This document shows, one piece after another, positions 1-14,937 of a stretch of 64,000 bases of DNA. The stretch's first letter is position 1; each line of letters opens with the position of its first letter. The position numbers and the translations under genes are program-made. The notes under the pieces were generated by a model. It saw only the letters and a list, made by a program, of their open reading frames with translations. It had not been told where the DNA came from and searched no databases. The stretch spans positions 1,860,001 through 1,924,000 of the forward strand of contig NZ_CP101464.1 in assembly GCF_024362365.1 (NCBI RefSeq), read 5' to 3'. This stretch comes from Janibacter sp. CX7 (lineage in GTDB: Bacteria > Actinomycetota > Actinomycetes > Actinomycetales > Dermatophilaceae).

Positions 1-944
1 CCGCCGTCGACGGCGGCCCACAGGGCGTCGAGCGCAGCCCGGTCGGCGTCGATCCCTACGCCGTGGACCTCGAGTCGCCCGTCGACCACCCGAGCCCGGC
101 CGTCGCCCCGCAGGCACCAAGCGCCCTCGGTCTGCGCCGACGGGTAGGGCTGCAGCAGACCGCGCAGGTCCGCGATGACATACCTCGGACGCCGCTCCAC
201 CGGCGCAGCCGCTGCATCCGCCAGACCGTGGACACCGGTGAGCACGAGCACGCCGGGCATCCCCGTCGCCACGGCTCCCTCGATGTCGGTCTCGAGCCGG
301 TCCCCCACGGCCAGCACCCGGTCGGGGCTCGCCCCGAGCGCGCTCGCCGCGAGCCGGTACATCGGGGGGTGCGGCTTGCCGATGACCTCGGGGGCGACGT
401 CGACGCACGAACGCACGGCCGCCACGAGTGCGCCGTTGCCGGGGGCCGGACCCCGGTCGGTCGGCAGCGTGCGGTCGGTGTTGGTCGCCACCCACGCGGC
501 GCCGGCCCGCACCGCGTGCGCGGCCTCCGCGAGGTCTGTCGCGGTGACATGAGGTCCGTAGCCCTGGAGCACCGCTGCGGGCTCCCCCTTCGTCACCGGG
601 GTCAGTCCCACAGCACGAAGGGAGGCACTCACCCCCTCGCCACCGATCGCCATGACCTCGGCGCCAGCGGGCAGCCGCGCCGCGAGCTCACGGGCAGCCG
701 CCAGCGAGCTCGTGAGGACGTGGTCGTCCTCGACGACGACCCCGCGCGCGCGAAGGTGCTCCCCGACAGCGGCCGGGGTGCGCGAGGCATTGTTCGTCGC
801 GAAGAGGACCGGGATCGACAGCGCGTTGAGCACGTCGACGGCGTGGTCGATGGCCGTTGGGCCGGCGACGACCACACCGTCGATGTCGCAGACCAGGGCG
901 TCGTGGGCCCCGGCGAGCGTGTCAGGTGAAGGGGGTGTCGTCAC
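1..944 (-). CDS. HAD-IIA family phosphatase (3' end beyond window)
   Basis: About 314 codons are visible; the gene runs off the left edge, so its C-terminus is missing. All four HAD motifs are present: motif I D-x-D-G (Asp20, Asp22), motif II in ATNNASRTP (about residues 49-57), motif III Lys190 in GKP, and motif IV GDRLETD (about 212-218). The 'TNN' motif and a cap inserted after motif II are typical of subclass IIA (NagD / glycerol-phosphate phosphatase, Rv1692 type). The GTG start (944-942) overlaps the stop of the upstream TPR gene as GTGA, so the two are translationally coupled. The same TPR-HAD pair precedes tlyA-nadK-recN in mycobacteria. The substrate cannot be told from sequence; phosphoglycolate or glycerol phosphate are the usual candidates. 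Confidence 0.88.
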   Translation of the reverse strand, partial: MTTPPSPDTLAGAHDALVCDIDGVVVAGPTAIDHAVDVLNALSIPVLFATNNASRTPAAVGEHLRARGVVVEDDHVLTSSLAAARELAARLPAGAEVMAIGGEGVSASLRAVGLTPVTKGEPAAVLQGYGPHVTATDLAEAAHAVRAGAAWVATNTDRTLPTDRGPAPGNGALVAAVRSCVDVAPEVIGKPHPPMYRLAASALGASPDRVLAVGDRLETDIEGAVATGMPGVLVLTGVHGLADAAAAPVERRPRYVIADLRGLLQPYPSAQTEGAWCLRGDGRARVVDGRLEVHGVGIDADRAALDALWAAVDG

Positions 945-1984
945 TCGTCGGCGGCCGGGTCGGCACCCTCACCGGGCACGTCGTCGACGACCTCGTGCAG
1001 GCTCACCCCGTCGAGCTCCTCGACGCGCTCAATGGCATCGGTCTCGCCGTCCTGGTCCGCGACGGCGGCCTTGGCGAACCATGCCCGGGCGTCATCCGTG
1101 CGGTCGACCTCGAGCAGTGCGTCGGCGTAGGCATACCAGACACGCGCCGCCCACGGCTTGTTCTTGACCTTGTCGACCTGGCCCTGCAGCGCGAGCACTG
1201 CGGCCTGGGGCTGACCCATGTCGCGACGGATCCCGGACCCGACGATCAGCAGCTCGACCTGCTCCTCCTGGCCGAGCTGACGGGCCTCGGGCGAGCCCAG
1301 CAGCTCCAGCGCCCGGGCCGGGCGGCCGAGGCCACGCTCGCAGTCGACCATGAGCGGGAGCAGGTGGGAGGAGCCGCTGAGTCGCCGCACGGTCCGGAAC
1401 TCGGTGAGGGCCCGGGCGTAGTCGCCCATCCGGTAGGCCACGAAACCGAGGGCCTCGCGGGCGGCCGGCACGCGACCGGCACGACGTACGGCCGTCTCCG
1501 CGTGGGCGAGGGCACCGTCAAGATCTTCAGCCTCGAGCAGGGCGGCGACCATGACGAGGTGCTGGGCGACGCCGTCGGCATTTTCCTTGCTCAGGGTGCG
1601 CAGCTGCTGCCGTACGCTCCGGTCGAGCTCCGCGCCGGTGACGTCCGGTGCGATCGCCGGCTCCGGCTTGCGGCCCTCCTTGGGGACGAGCCGCGAGCCG
1701 CTGCGGCTCTCGGCGTCCGCGTCACGCGAGGCCCCACCGCGCTCCGGACGGCCTCCTCGCTCGGGACGACCCTGACGATCGGATCGGTCGAAGCGGTCCC
1801 CGCGGTCGGGACGGCCACCCCGCTGCGGACGGCCCGACGACCCGTCCCGGTCCGGGCGACCGCCAGATCGCCCACGACCACCGGAACCGCCGCGACCACC
1901 GCCCGAACCGCCCCGGGGACCCTGGCCCCCGCGACCGGCAGCGCCTCCACGCCCACGATCCGGCCTGCTCGACCTCTCGTCCAC
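941..1984 (-). CDS. TPR-repeat protein with a disordered RG/DR-rich N-terminus
   Basis: A 347-aa protein. Roughly residues 1-95 are low complexity and dominated by Gly, Arg, Ser and Asp (repeated RGG, GRPDR and GRPERGG units), then about 240 residues of helical TPR-like repeats (ALAHAETAVRRAG, YARALTEFRTVRR, and DARAWFAKAAV near the end), and an acidic tail. The GTG start has an AGAGAGG ribosome site about 8 nt upstream. It matches by position the Rv1691-type TPR gene that precedes the HAD phosphatase. The RGG-like tail suggests RNA or protein binding, but this is inference. It is transcribed away from the rRNA operon terminator and overlaps the HAD gene by 4 nt. Confidence 0.85.
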   Translation of the reverse strand: MDERSSRPDRGRGGAAGRGGQGPRGGSGGGRGGSGGRGRSGGRPDRDGSSGRPQRGGRPDRGDRFDRSDRQGRPERGGRPERGGASRDADAESRSGSRLVPKEGRKPEPAIAPDVTGAELDRSVRQQLRTLSKENADGVAQHLVMVAALLEAEDLDGALAHAETAVRRAGRVPAAREALGFVAYRMGDYARALTEFRTVRRLSGSSHLLPLMVDCERGLGRPARALELLGSPEARQLGQEEQVELLIVGSGIRRDMGQPQAAVLALQGQVDKVKNKPWAARVWYAYADALLEVDRTDDARAWFAKAAVADQDGETDAIERVEELDGVSLHEVVDDVPGEGADPAADE

Positions 1985-2130
1985 GACATCAACCTCTCTT
2001 GACCTGTTGCCTCGGATCAGACTCTCCCGACCCGGGCTCTCAACGCAACACCACCGACGATTCTTCCCCGTCAGCGGATCCCGGTTCGCACCGGCTGCAC
2101 CTGCACCTGGAACGCCTGGTCCGGGAATGC

Positions 2131-2165
2131 AAGAAGCCCCCCAGCGAGTCGCTGGGGGGCTTCTT
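2131..2165 (-). terminator. rRNA operon intrinsic terminator
   Basis: A perfect 16-bp inverted repeat (AAGAAGCCCCCCAGCG and its complement) with a 3-nt loop lies just past the 5S gene. It is symmetric, with the T-containing CTTCTT end on both strands, so it could work in both directions, but only the rRNA operon ends here. Confidence 0.9.
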
Positions 2166-2175
2166 GTGAATGTTT

Positions 2176-2294
2176 GTCCGGCTGCGTCCTACTCTCCCAC
2201 ACCGTCACCAGTGCAGTACCATCGGCGCTGAAGGGCTTAGCTTCCGGGTTCGGAATGGGACCGGGCGTTTCCCCTTCGCTATGACAGCCGAAAC
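2176..2294 (-). rRNA. rrf: 5S ribosomal RNA
   Basis: Read on the minus strand, the canonical 5S core is present (AACGCCCGGTCCCATTCCGA, then AAGCTAAGC, CGCCGATGGTACTGCA and GTGGGAGAGTAGGACGC). The ends pair as a helix (TTTCGGCTGTC with GCAGCCGGACA), giving about 119 nt. The ends are estimated to a few bases. It is the last gene of the operon. Confidence 0.95.
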
Positions 2295-2330
2295 TCTATG
2301 GAAATACAGTGGACGTGCATTGTGTCCCGA

Positions 2331-2359
2331 CCGTATCTCGGGAACTGCACAGTGGACGC
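2331..2359 (-). repeat. 23S processing stem, 3' arm
   Basis: This 29-nt segment between 23S and 5S is nearly complementary, in the transcript, to 5530-5558 upstream of 23S. Together they form the long stem that closes precursor 23S, the usual RNase III substrate. Confidence 0.75.
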
Positions 2360-2396
2360 GAACATCGTTCTTTTTTACGCAACACGAAGGTTGTGT

Positions 2397-7417
<5,021 letters not shown>

Positions 7418-7630
7418 GATTAAAAACCCCAACACCCACCGAAGCGAGCATCAGAGCCAATCAGTAACCCAACAAAGGGCTGAACCATGACTGAGCAAGA
7501 ACAACCAGCGCAATCGCTGAGTTCATTCATTGTCAACCAAAGGAAAAAATTCATCCGACCAATCACACCCAACCCCACGAACGCAGGACCAGGCACAACC
7601 AGCCAAGACGAGGTATTGGCATCGATTTTT

Positions 7631-7652
7631 GACACGCTGTTGAGTTCTCAAG
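7631..7652 (-). promoter_or_regulatory. rRNA leader antitermination/processing element
   Basis: The minus-strand sequence CTTGAGAACTCAACAGCGTG about 215 nt before 16S matches the conserved actinobacterial rrn leader element (box A region, TTGAGAACTCAA). It is known in mycobacterial and related rrn leaders; its function here is inferred. Confidence 0.65.
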
Positions 7653-7798
7653 ATTCACACGCACACCCATCACCACCCACCGTCTCCGGCCAGATGCTTC
7701 AAGGGGCAACTTCTTCAACTTACTACTGTGATTGCTACAGGGTCAAACTCGCTCGTCCTGGTGGATCGAAAGGGGTTTGTCGCCTGCGGCGATCTCCC

Positions 7799-7827
7799 AC
7801 TCTAGCAGGTGACCTGCTCGCTTCCAA
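7799..7827 (-). promoter_or_regulatory. Candidate rRNA operon promoter
   Basis: On the minus strand TTGGAA (7827-7822), a 17-nt spacer, and TAGAGT (7804-7799) form a good sigma-70-type promoter about 380 nt upstream of 16S. Another TTGACC lies downstream near 7750 and a TTGACA near 7880, so tandem promoters are likely, as in other rrn operons. The rest of 7418-8056 is leader plus the tyrS terminator; I see no gene in it. Confidence 0.6.
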
Positions 7828-7998
7828 CTCGCTTCCCGCGGCAGCGAAGTGCCTGTGGAACTCTCACTGGGAGTGGGTGTCAACTCGTGGGACCGGCCTG
7901 CTTGGTGCAACCCTGCAAGGGCTGCCGCGTGGTGTCCGTTCCTCCCTCTCGGGCTGACATCGAGAACATTAGGTCACGGATCTCCACTTCACCAAATC

Positions 7999-8036
7999 GG
8001 GGTCGGATCCCCCGAGAATCCGGGCGATCCGACCCC
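7999..8036 (-). terminator. Hairpin terminator downstream of tyrS
   Basis: An 11-bp perfect stem (GGGGTCGGATC with GATCCGACCCC) encloses a 16-nt loop that can itself pair weakly. It lies about 20 nt past the tyrS stop and separates tyrS from the rrn promoters. Confidence 0.7.
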
Positions 8037-8056
8037 GTCGGACGTGGTGGTGCGGC

Positions 8057-9328
8057 TCAGCTCTGGCGTGCGGCGGCGAGGTTCTTGCGCCCCCGACGGA
8101 GCACGGCAACCCGACCGTGGAGGTAGTCCCCGGGACCGAGCGCGAGCTGCTCGTCGGAGATCTTGGTGCCGTTGATCGAGACCGCGCCGTCCGCGATGGC
8201 TCGCCGAGCCGCCTTCTTGGAGTCGACCAGCCCCGTCGCGACCAGGGCCTCGAGCAACCCGGTGCCTGCCGGCACGTCAGCTCCAGGCAGCTCGGCGGTG
8301 GCGTCGACGAGGGTGCTGGCATCAAGCGCGGTGAGATCGCCCTTGCCGAAGAGCGCCTCGGACGCCGCCTGGACGGACGCCGTCGCTTCCTCCCCGTGCA
8401 CGAGGGAGGTCATGTCCGCAGCCAGCGCCCGCTGCGCTGCACGACGGTAGGGCTCGTCGGCCACGAGCCGCTCGAGCTCGTCGATCTCCTCGCGACTGCG
8501 GTCGGTGAAGACCTTGAGCAGCTTGACCACCGAGGCGTCCTCGACGTTGAGGAAGTACTGGTAGAAGGCGTACGGACTCGTCATGTCCGCCGACAGCCAG
8601 ATGGCATTGCCCTCCGACTTCCCGTACTTCACCCCGTGGGAGTCCGTGAGCAGGGGCGAGGTCAGCGCATGCACCGAGGCCCCCTCGGTCCGGTGGATGA
8701 GGTCGACACCCGCGGTGAGGTTGCCCCACTGGTCGGACCCACCGAGCTGGAGGGTGCATCCGTGGAGCCGGTAGAGCTCGAGGTAGTCGAGCGCCTGGAG
8801 CAACTGGTAGCTGAACTCCGTGTAGGAGATGCCCTCCTGGCTCTCGAGCCGGGCCGAGATCGCGTCCTTGCGGATCATCTGGTTGACCCGGAAGTGCTTG
8901 CCGATGTCGCGCAGGAAGTCGAGCGCGGTCATCGGTGCGGTCCAGTCGAGGTTGTCGACGAGGATCGCCGGGTGCGCGACGCCGCTGCTCCCGTCGAAGT
9001 CGAGGAAGGGCCGCACGAGCTCCTTGATCCGGGAGACGTTGTGCGCCGTGTGCTCCTTGGTCCGCAGCTGGCGCTCGCTCGTCGGCTTGGGGTCACCGAT
9101 GAGCCCGGTGGACCCGCCGACGAGGCAGATCACCTTGTGGCCGGCCTGCTGGAGCCGTCGCAGGGCGACGAGCTGGACGAAGTTGCCGAAGTGCAGTGAG
9201 GGGGCCGTCGGGTCGAAGCCGCAATACACCGTGATCGGTCCGTCGGCGAGGGCCTGTCGCAGCGCGCTCTCGTCGGTGGTCTGCGCCACCGCTCCGCGCC
9301 ACTGCAGCTCGTCGAGGATGTCGGTCAC
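8057..9328 (-). CDS. tyrS: Tyrosyl-tRNA synthetase
   Basis: A 423-aa class I aminoacyl-tRNA synthetase that charges tRNA-Tyr in the cytosol. The HIGH-type motif is HFGN (residues 46-49) after YCGFDPTAPS, and the KMSKS-type loop reads KYGKSEGNA. The C-terminus is an S4 RNA-binding domain (KKAARRAIADGAVSINGTKI onward). The GTG start was chosen because it gives the family length and has GGAAGGA about 11 nt upstream; an in-frame open frame reaching to 10297 is read-through of antisense sequence. Its neighbour mpg matches the mycobacterial tyrS-mpg order. Confidence 0.96.
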   Translation of the reverse strand: MTDILDELQWRGAVAQTTDESALRQALADGPITVYCGFDPTAPSLHFGNFVQLVALRRLQQAGHKVICLVGGSTGLIGDPKPTSERQLRTKEHTAHNVSRIKELVRPFLDFDGSSGVAHPAILVDNLDWTAPMTALDFLRDIGKHFRVNQMIRKDAISARLESQEGISYTEFSYQLLQALDYLELYRLHGCTLQLGGSDQWGNLTAGVDLIHRTEGASVHALTSPLLTDSHGVKYGKSEGNAIWLSADMTSPYAFYQYFLNVEDASVVKLLKVFTDRSREEIDELERLVADEPYRRAAQRALAADMTSLVHGEEATASVQAASEALFGKGDLTALDASTLVDATAELPGADVPAGTGLLEALVATGLVDSKKAARRAIADGAVSINGTKISDEQLALGPGDYLHGRVAVLRRGRKNLAAARQS

Positions 9329-9353
9329 GGTCGTCTCGGTCCTTCCGGGAGGT

Positions 9354-9379
9354 ACGGGGCCCGCGGTCACGGGCCCCGT
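9354..9379 (-). promoter_or_regulatory. Structured tyrS leader hairpin
   Basis: A perfect 9-bp stem (ACGGGGCCC with GGGCCCCGT, 8-nt loop) lies just upstream of the tyrS ribosome site. It has no T-tract, so it is not a clear terminator; it may be an attenuator or only a GC-rich fold. No T-box (GGTGG / GTGGNACCGCGG) is visible. Confidence 0.35.
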
Positions 9380-9484
9380 CACAGCCTGCCACGGACGCAC
9401 CGGTCCCCCGGCAGGCGCACCGGTCCCGACCACCCCCGATCCGCCATGTGGAACACCCGGTGACATCTCCCCCCTTCGTCGGGC

Positions 9485-9503
9485 TAAGGTATGCCTCACC
9501 TCA
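9485..9503. promoter_or_regulatory. IdeR/DtxR iron box upstream of bfd-bfr
   Basis: The 19 bp TAAGGTATGCCTCACCTCA match the DtxR/IdeR consensus TWAGGTWAGSCTWACCTWA at 16 of 19 positions and show its dyad symmetry. It lies 23 nt before the bfd start, in the divergent tyrS-bfd intergenic region. Iron-loaded IdeR is known to control bfr genes in actinobacteria. Repression or activation cannot be told from position alone. Confidence 0.8.
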
Positions 9504-9525
9504 TGAAGACGAAGGGAGACCGGGC

Positions 9526-9747
9526 GTGATCGTCTGTCACTGTGCCGTGGTCGGCGAACGCCAGATCGCCGACGCCGCCGCCGCGGGTGCCACGACCCTC
9601 TCCCGGGTGTGCGCGAGCACCGGAGCCGGCCGCGATTGCGGCGCGTGTGTCTTCTCAGTACGGCGGATCCTCTGCGAGAGTGTCGGGAGCGAGGTCGACA
9701 ACGGCCTCTTCCCATCTCCCGCGGAGGTAGACCGTGCAGCCAGCTGA
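9526..9747 (+). CDS. bfd: Bacterioferritin-associated ferredoxin
   Basis: A 73-aa [2Fe-2S] protein with the Bfd ligand pattern C-x-C-x31-C-x2-C (Cys4, Cys6, Cys38, Cys41). Bfd proteins dock on bacterioferritin and pass electrons that reduce and release stored iron. The GTG start, just before IVCHC, is the family start; the purine run GAAGGGAGA lies about 7-14 nt upstream. An IdeR box lies upstream and bfr follows with a 14-nt overlap, so reductase and store are made together. Confidence 0.93.
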   Translation: MIVCHCAVVGERQIADAAAAGATTLSRVCASTGAGRDCGACVFSVRRILCESVGSEVDNGLFPSPAEVDRAAS

Positions 9748-10222
9748 CCCCCGAGTCATCACGCTCCTCAACGACGCGCTCACCCTCGAGCTGACTGTCG
9801 TCAACACGTACTTCCTGCACGCCCGCATGCTCGACAACTGGGGCCTGCCCCGCCTGGGCAAGGTCTTCTACGACCTGTCCATCGGCGAGATGAAGGACGC
9901 GGACGAGCTCATCGAGCGGATCCTCATGTTCGACGGTCACCCCAACGTCCAGAAGCTCAACAACATCCAGATCGGCGAGGACGCCAAGGAGATGCTCGAG
10001 CTGGCCCTCGCCAGCGAGATCGTCGCCGTCAAGCAGTTCAACGCCGGGGCCAAGGAGTGCCACGAGCTCGGTGACCACGCGACCGCGGCGGTCTTCGAGG
10101 AGATGGCCCGCGACGAGGAGGGCCACGCCGACTGGTTCGAGGCGCAGCTCGACGCGATCGCCCGCGTCGGCCAGGAGAACTACCTCGCCCAGCAGGTCGA
10201 CGTCGGGGTCAACCCCGCCTGA
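9734..10222 (+). CDS. bfr: Bacterioferritin (heme-binding ferritin)
   Basis: A 162-aa four-helix ferritin subunit of normal length. The heme ligand Met53 (family Met52) is present, and ferroxidase ligands Glu19, Glu52, Glu95, Glu128 and His131 align with the family. The position equivalent to ligand His54 is Asp55 (EMKDADELIERI rather than EMKHA...), an unusual change at the di-iron site. The GTG start has a GGAGGT site at 9723-9728, and the gene overlaps bfd by 14 nt. It stores ferric iron in 24-mers. Its last codons overlap convergently with mpg by 14 nt. Confidence 0.95.
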   Translation: MQPADPRVITLLNDALTLELTVVNTYFLHARMLDNWGLPRLGKVFYDLSIGEMKDADELIERILMFDGHPNVQKLNNIQIGEDAKEMLELALASEIVAVKQFNAGAKECHELGDHATAAVFEEMARDEEGHADWFEAQLDAIARVGQENYLAQQVDVGVNPA

Positions 10223-10838
10223 CCCTCGGCCTGCCCGGGCGGTAGGCCGACACCGTCGGCTCACCGGCGATCGAGAAGCGCCACGGGTAGGCATCACCAG
10301 CGCCTCCCGGCCCCGACACCCCCACCCTCGGCCCCGTGCTCACGAGCGCGGGGTCGAGTGCGTGCTCCGGTGCCACGAGGGCGAAGGGAGCACCCCGGCC
10401 GACCACGCCGGCGCCGTTGTCCTCCCCCGTGAGCCCGAGCGCCTTCGTCAGTCGGCCCGGGCCCCGCGCCAGGTCGCGCTCCGAGGCGCCCGGCCGGCGG
10501 GACGATGCGACGTCGACGCCGTCGACGACCTCGCCGGCGCGCAGGAGCACCGCAGCGCACTCCCCCTTCGTCCCGACGACGACGTTGGCGCACCAGTGGA
10601 CGCCGTAGGACCGGTAGACGTAGAGGTGGCCGGGCGGGCCGAACATCACCTCGGTGCGCGGGGTCGGGCCGCGGTAGCCGTGGGACCCGGGGTCGTTGCT
10701 CCCCCAGTAGGCCTCGACCTCGGTCAGGCGCAGGGTCACCTCGCCGACGACGAGGCACGCCCCGAGGAGCAGGGGCGCGACGGACAGGGGGTCGCCCGCC
10801 AGGTCGGACCTGACGAGGCGACGGCCCCCGGTCGTCAC
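10209..10838 (-). CDS. mpg: 3-methyladenine (alkyladenine) DNA glycosylase, AAG family
   Basis: A 209-aa base-excision repair enzyme that removes alkylated purines. AAG-family signatures are clear: EVEAYWG with the catalytic Glu, DPGSHGYRGPTPRTEVMFGPPG, LYVYRSYGVHWCANVV, and LARGPGRLTKALGL. The GTG start lies 1 nt past the argH stop, so it is probably the last gene of the arginine operon transcript. Earlier in-frame codons would sit inside argH. Its 3' end runs 14 nt into bfr on the other strand. Confidence 0.93.
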   Translation of the reverse strand: MTTGGRRLVRSDLAGDPLSVAPLLLGACLVVGEVTLRLTEVEAYWGSNDPGSHGYRGPTPRTEVMFGPPGHLYVYRSYGVHWCANVVVGTKGECAAVLLRAGEVVDGVDVASSRRPGASERDLARGPGRLTKALGLTGEDNGAGVVGRGAPFALVAPEHALDPALVSTGPRVGVSGPGGAGDAYPWRFSIAGEPTVSAYRPGRPRVRRG

Positions 10839-10839
10839 G

Positions 10840-12793
<1,954 letters not shown>

Positions 12794-12797
<4 letters not shown>

Positions 12798-13732
12798 GAC
12801 GAGGCGCGCAGCAGGAAGGTGAGCAGCGCCTTCTGCGCGTGCAGCCGGTTCTCCGCCTCGTCCCACACGACCGACTGCGGCCCGTCGATGACGTCGGCGG
12901 CGATCTCCAGACCCCGGTAGGCGGGCAGGCAGTGCAGGACGATCGCGTCGGCCGCGGCGTGGCCCAGCAGATCCGTCGTCACGGCGAAGGGGGCGAAGGG
13001 CGAGGTCTGCCCGGTGCGGTCCCCCTTCTGCTCCTCCATGCCCATCGACACCCAGGTGTCGGTCGCGACGACGTCGGCTCCCGTCACTGCGGCCGTGGGG
13101 TCGTCGGTGACGAGGACCGATCCACCCTGCTCGGCAGCGATCCGCGTGGCGCGGGCGAGGACGTCGGCCGAGGGCTGGTGGCTGGCCGGGGTCCCGATGC
13201 GCACGTGCATCCCGGCGAGGGAGCACGCGAGCAGGTAGGAGTGGGCCATGTTGTTGGCCCCGTCGCCGACGTAGGCGATGGTGCTGCCGGCCGTCGAGCC
13301 CTTGTGCTCGCGGATCGTCAGCAGGTCGGCGAGCAGCTGGCAGGGGTGGTAGTCGTCCGTCAGCGCGTTGACCACCGGCACGTCGACGTGGTCGGCCAGC
13401 TCCTGCAGCCGGTCCTGGCCGTGCGTGCGCCAGACGATGGCGCTCACCTGTCGCCCCACGACCCGGGCCACGTCGGCGATGGACTCGCGGGTGCCGATCT
13501 GGGCGAGGTTGCCGTCGACGACCATCGGGTAGCCGCCGAGCTCGGCGACACCCGTGGTGAAGGACAGCTGGGTGCGCAAGGTCGGCTTGTCGAAGATGAT
13601 GGCCACGGCCTGCGGCCCCGCGAGCGGCTGCTCGGCGTGCCGGTCGGCCTTGAGCGCGGCCGCGAGGTCGAGGACCTGCGACTGCTCCTCGGCCGTGAGG
13701 TCGTCGTCGGCGAGCAGGTGTCGGACGGTCAT
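12794..13732 (-). CDS. argF: Ornithine carbamoyltransferase
   Basis: A 312-aa enzyme making citrulline from ornithine and carbamoyl phosphate. The carbamoyl-phosphate loop reads KPTLRTQ in place of the textbook STRTR, while HPCQ ([11 protein letters not shown]) and the ornithine loop HCLPAYRG are intact. SMGMEEQK matches the family SMG loop. The ATG start overlaps the argD stop as ATGA. Confidence 0.96.
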
Positions 13733-14937
13733 GCGGACTCCTTGGCGGCCTCGTCGAGGATCCCCGGCAGGGCGTCGACGAAGCTCGTGAGCTGGTCGGT
13801 GGTGATGGTCAGCGGCGGCGCGAGACGCAGCGCGTCGGGCGCGACCGGGTTGATGATGAAGCCGTGACGGCGGGCCACGAGCGCCGCCGCAGGGGCGATC
13901 GGCTCGGTCAGCGCGATGGCACGGAGCAACCCGGCCCCGCGCACCCCGGCGACCAGCGGGTGCTCCAGCGCCGTGACCCGCTCGACGAGCAGCTCACCGG
14001 CGGTGACCGCGTGCTCGACCAGGCCCTCGGACTCGATGGTCGACAGCACGGCGAGGGCTGCGCTGCAGGCGAGCGGGTTGCCGCCGAAGGTCGAGCCGTG
14101 CTGGCCCGCGGTGAGCAGCCCGGTGGTCTCCGGCCCGAAGGTCACCAGGGCACCGATCGGCACTCCCCCGCCGAGACCCTTGGCGACGGTGATCGCGTCG
14201 GGCACGACGCCGTCGAGCTGGTGGGCGAACCACGCACCGGTGCGACCGACCCCGGTCTGGATCTCGTCGAGGACGAGCAGGACGCCGGCCTCGCGGGTGA
14301 TCTGGCGGGCTGCGGCGAGATAGCCCTCCGGGGGCGTCACCACTCCGGCCTCGCCCTGGATGGGTTCGAGCAGGACCATCGCGGTGTCGGGGCCGACGGC
14401 GGCACGCAGCGCCTCGACGTCACCGGGCGCCACGTGCGTCACCCCGGGCAGGAGCGGTTCGAAGGGAGCACGGTATGCCTCCTTGTGGGTCAGGCTCACC
14501 GCTCCGGTGGTCCGGCCGTGGAAGGCGCCGCCGACGGCGACGATCCCCGTGCGGCCGGTGCGCCGGGAGAGCTTGATCGCCGTCTCCACGGCCTCGGATC
14601 CGCTGTTGCAGAAGAAGACGCCTGACCCCTGCGGCGCCTGCGCGACGCGCAGCAGCGCCTCGGCCGCCTCGATCTGCGCGGGGGTCGTGAAGAAGTTGCT
14701 CACGTGGACGAGCTCGCCGGCCTGCTTCGAGATCGCGGCGACGAGCTCGGGGTGACCGTGACCGAGCGCGTTGACCGCGATGCCGCCGAGGAGGTCGAGG
14801 TAGCGCGTGCCGTCGACGTCCCACACCCAGGCGCCCTCACCGCGGGTGAGGACGAGGCCGGGGAGGCCGAAGACGCCGATGTGGCTGGCGCGGTAGCGCT
14901 CGAGCAGGGCCTGGTGCTGCTCGCTGGGGGTGCTCAT
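13729..14937 (-). CDS. argD: Acetylornithine aminotransferase
   Basis: A 402-aa PLP-dependent class III aminotransferase. It converts N-acetylglutamate semialdehyde to N-acetylornithine and may act in lysine synthesis too. The PLP site is [13 protein letters not shown] with its Lys; also [23 protein letters not shown], and [15 protein letters not shown]. The ATG start ([14 protein letters not shown]) overlaps the argB stop as ATGA; a longer in-frame extension lies inside argB and is rejected. Confidence 0.96.
   Translation of the reverse strand: MSTPSEQHQALLERYRASHIGVFGLPGLVLTRGEGAWVWDVDGTRYLDLLGGIAVNALGHGHPELVAAISKQAGELVHVSNFFTTPAQIEAAEALLRVAQAPQGSGVFFCNSGSEAVETAIKLSRRTGRTGIVAVGGAFHGRTTGAVSLTHKEAYRAPFEPLLPGVTHVAPGDVEALRAAVGPDTAMVLLEPIQGEAGVVTPPEGYLAAARQITREAGVLLVLDEIQTGVGRTGAWFAHQLDGVVPDAITVAKGLGGGVPIGALVTFGPETTGLLTAGQHGSTFGGNPLACSAALAVLSTIESEGLVEHAVTAGELLVERVTALEHPLVAGVRGAGLLRAIALTEPIAPAAALVARRHGFIINPVAPDALRLAPPLTITTDQLTSFVDALPGILDEAAKESA

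Noticed and set aside
9329-9484. T-box riboswitch for tyrS
   Set aside because: No T-box core or specifier loop sequence could be found.
8057-10297. 746-codon frame starting far upstream of tyrS
   Set aside because: The extension lies antisense to bfd-bfr and has no homology-like features; the GTG at 9328 gives the correct TyrRS N-terminus.
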